A DNA stretch of 64,000 nt from contig CASENM010000004.1 in the NCBI GenBank assembly GCA_949289295.1, positions 59,094 to 123,093 on the forward strand. The letters are read 5' to 3'. The position numbers were made by a program, and so were the translations under genes. Shown here piece after piece: positions 62,647 to 64,000 of this stretch. The DNA comes from an uncultured Bacteroides sp. Its GTDB lineage: Bacteria; Bacteroidota; Bacteroidia; Bacteroidales; Bacteroidaceae. A model generated the notes under the pieces. That model worked only from the letters and a program-made list of their open reading frames with translations, did not search any database and was not told where the DNA came from. Positions within the stretch are counted from its first letter, which is position 1; the number at the start of each line of letters is the position of its first letter.

Positions 62647-63504
62647 TTAACCATAGATGATATTTCCGTTCGCATCCTTATATTCGTCGAGACCCTTCTC
62701 ATAGGTAGCCATCGCGCGCAAGCTCATACCTACACTCGAGAAACCACCGTCGTGATACAGATTCTGCATGGTCACTTTACGTGTCAGGTCAGAGAACATC
62801 ACAATACAATAGTCCGCACACTCGTCGGCCGACGCATTGCCCAACGGCGACATCCGGTTGGCAAAGTCAAACAGCTTGTCCATACCTTTCACGCCCGACC
62901 CGGCAGTAGTCATTGTCGGCGACTGCGAAATGGTATTGATACGCACATTGTGCTCACGTCCATAGATATATCCGAAACTGCGGGCTATCGACTCGAGCAA
63001 AGCCTTTGCGTCCGCCATGTCATTATAGCCGTAGAACGTACGCTGGGCAGCCACATAGCTCAAAGCCACAATCGAACCGTAGTCGTTGATGGCACCCAGT
63101 TTCTTGGCTGTCTGGATCATTTTATGAAACGAAACGGCCGAAATGTCCAGCGTCTTGCCCAGCATGTCATAATCCAGATCATCATACGTGCGTTTCTTGC
63201 GCACATTCGGCGACATGCCGATAGAGTGCAGCACAAAGTCAATCTTTCCGCCCAAAACTTCCATCGAACGCTTGAACACATTCTCAAGGTCTTCTACACT
63301 GGTCGCGTCAGCGGGAATCACTTCACAATTCAACTTTTCTGACAATGCGGCCACCTGTCCCATACGGACAGCAACAGGAGTATTCGACAAAGTGATTGTC
63401 GCGCCTTCTTCCACCGCACGCTCAGCCACTTTCCAGGCGATGGACTGCTCGTTCAGAGCACCGAAAACGATGCCCCGTTTCCCTTTCAATAAATTATAAC
63501 CCAT
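62647..63504 (-). CDS. fabI: Enoyl-ACP reductase I
   Basis: 285 aa SDR fold. Glycine-rich NADH loop (KRGIVFGALNEQSIAW), the FabI pattern Tyr-x6-Lys (YNDMADAK), and conserved SPTMTTAGSGVKGMDKL and MSPLGNASADECADYC. Completes each fatty-acid elongation round; target of triclosan-type inhibitors. First gene of the operon with gldB and the methyltransferase. Confidence 0.95.
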   Translation of the reverse strand: MGYNLLKGKRGIVFGALNEQSIAWKVAERAVEEGATITLSNTPVAVRMGQVAALSEKLNCEVIPADATSVEDLENVFKRSMEVLGGKIDFVLHSIGMSPNVRKKRTYDDLDYDMLGKTLDISAVSFHKMIQTAKKLGAINDYGSIVALSYVAAQRTFYGYNDMADAKALLESIARSFGYIYGREHNVRINTISQSPTMTTAGSGVKGMDKLFDFANRMSPLGNASADECADYCIVMFSDLTRKVTMQNLYHDGGFSSVGMSLRAMATYEKGLDEYKDANGNIIYG

Positions 63505-63529
63505 ACCTAAATTGAATTAAATATTTTTG

Positions 63530-63537
63530 CAAAGATA
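63530..63537 (-). promoter_or_regulatory. Probable -7 box of fabI
   Basis: TATCTTTG on the minus strand, full match, 25 bases ahead of the ATG. Confidence 0.6.
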
Positions 63538-63806
63538 CAAACTTTATCTACAAGTCCCATCAAGAAGCGGTTTTTTAATTTTCTCCAGGCAGATTCTCCA
63601 GATTTCTGCCGGGAAGTGGCCCTGACGCCAAATTTTGCGGAAAAATCAGGACTAAAAGTTTGTAAATCAAGAGGAAGAAACATAAGAGTCCGTCTCTCCG
63701 TAAGAGACGGTATTCCGCTGCAAATATAAATCAAAATTTTGCAACAAAAAAATAATGCCCGGAAAATCGTGTTTTTCCGCCGAAATAACCGTTCCGGAGG
63801 GTATCC

Positions 63807-63843
63807 GTACTTTTTCTTTCGGCCGCCCGAAAGAAAAATGTAC
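63807..63843. repeat. Inverted repeat near the right edge
   Basis: GTACTTTTTCTTTCGG and CCGAAAGAAAAATGTAC arms around CCGC, about 16 bp with one extra base. Part of a larger repeat-like element. Confidence 0.6.
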
Positions 63844-63865
63844 CAAAAAGAAAGGCCGCCGTCTG

Positions 63866-63982
63866 CACTTCAGGAACTGCTCCGTGCGGTCCCCGGCCTG
63901 AAGGTCAGGAAACTCGCTCCGCTCAGACAGCCTGCCCTTCCATACGGCCGGAAACCGCCCTCCGCTTCACGTTCCTGAAGTG
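63866..63982. repeat. 117-bp element flanked by 12-bp inverted repeats
   Basis: CACTTCAGGAAC at the left and GTTCCTGAAGTG at the right, perfect complements. GC-rich interior with no gene. Similar GC-rich repeats are scattered in Bacteroides genomes as I recall, so it may be a dispersed intergenic repeat. Confidence 0.5.
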
Positions 63983-64000
63983 AGGCCGGAAGATTCCCTC

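Larger units (their letters stand above)
63505..64000. other. Non-coding right edge, rich in inverted repeats
   Basis: No convincing gene to the window end. Contains the fabI -7 box, a GTCTCT/AGAGAC inverted repeat near 63690, the long inverted repeats listed separately, and GC-rich text. Likely an intergenic region extending beyond the window. Confidence 0.5.

Noticed and set aside
63507-63734. 75-codon minus-strand frame upstream of fabI
   Set aside because: Overlaps the fabI promoter, has no domain or signal, and is low-information text.

Overview
The window looks like chromosomal DNA of a gut Bacteroidales, most likely Bacteroides or Phocaeicola. The clues are the many -7 boxes of the Bacteroides type (TAnnTTTG), Bacteroidota-specific families (NigD-like lipoprotein, GldB, NVEALA peptide, fimbrillin-like lipoprotein, RprXY, an EF-G paralog with a non-canonical G domain, an ECF sigma paired with an anti-sigma that carries an outer-membrane barrel), and weak Shine-Dalgarno use. 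I cannot fix the species from sequence alone. No rRNA, tRNA or CRISPR array was recognised.

Layout. 1-5000: hisS (partial), a membrane zinc peptidase, topoisomerase III and a MATE exporter. 5000-9760: a 30-codon ORF with a long leader and a strong terminator, an acyltransferase, a RhuM/PLD-like protein, a PH-domain membrane protein and two secreted proteins of unknown role. 9800-11970 is the clearest accessory patch: a group II intron without a reverse-transcriptase ORF, split in domain VI by an IS982-type element, then a small antitoxin-like gene and a zeta-like toxin that has lost its kinase core. 11980-17600: a Pif1-like helicase fused to TPRs, a YciO-type protein, MscS, Mrp and TrmB.

17700-28450 is an envelope region: a fimbrillin-like lipoprotein with a repeat-rich C terminus, a coiled-coil membrane protein, an S41 peptidase, a TolC/HlyD/two-permease export operon with no ATPase gene, and an unusual TonB-domain protein. 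28500-38060: sulfatase, DPP IV-like peptidase, lipA, then dinB (convergent), tsaC, ClC channel and fmt. 38150-47000: NigD-like lipoprotein diverging from an ECF sigma/dual-membrane anti-sigma pair, then rpe, comEC, nrnA, a DUF4827-type lipoprotein and glmM.

47000-64000: hemW, a 0.9-kb non-coding stretch with four 22-bp repeat units, a three-gene NVEALA peptide/beta-propeller/mini-lipoprotein cassette, the EF-G paralog, rprXY, marR, rpsF-rpsR-rplI, a flavodiiron protein with a radical SAM protein, an unrecognised membrane protein, and the fabI-gldB-methyltransferase operon. The right edge is non-coding and rich in inverted repeats.

Most genes are ordinary housekeeping or envelope functions. 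The best candidates for something under-described are the NVEALA cassette, the dispersed ~22-bp palindromic repeat units found at three intergenic sites, the ORF-less intron with its nested IS, and the highly structured 30-codon transcript at 5168-5550.
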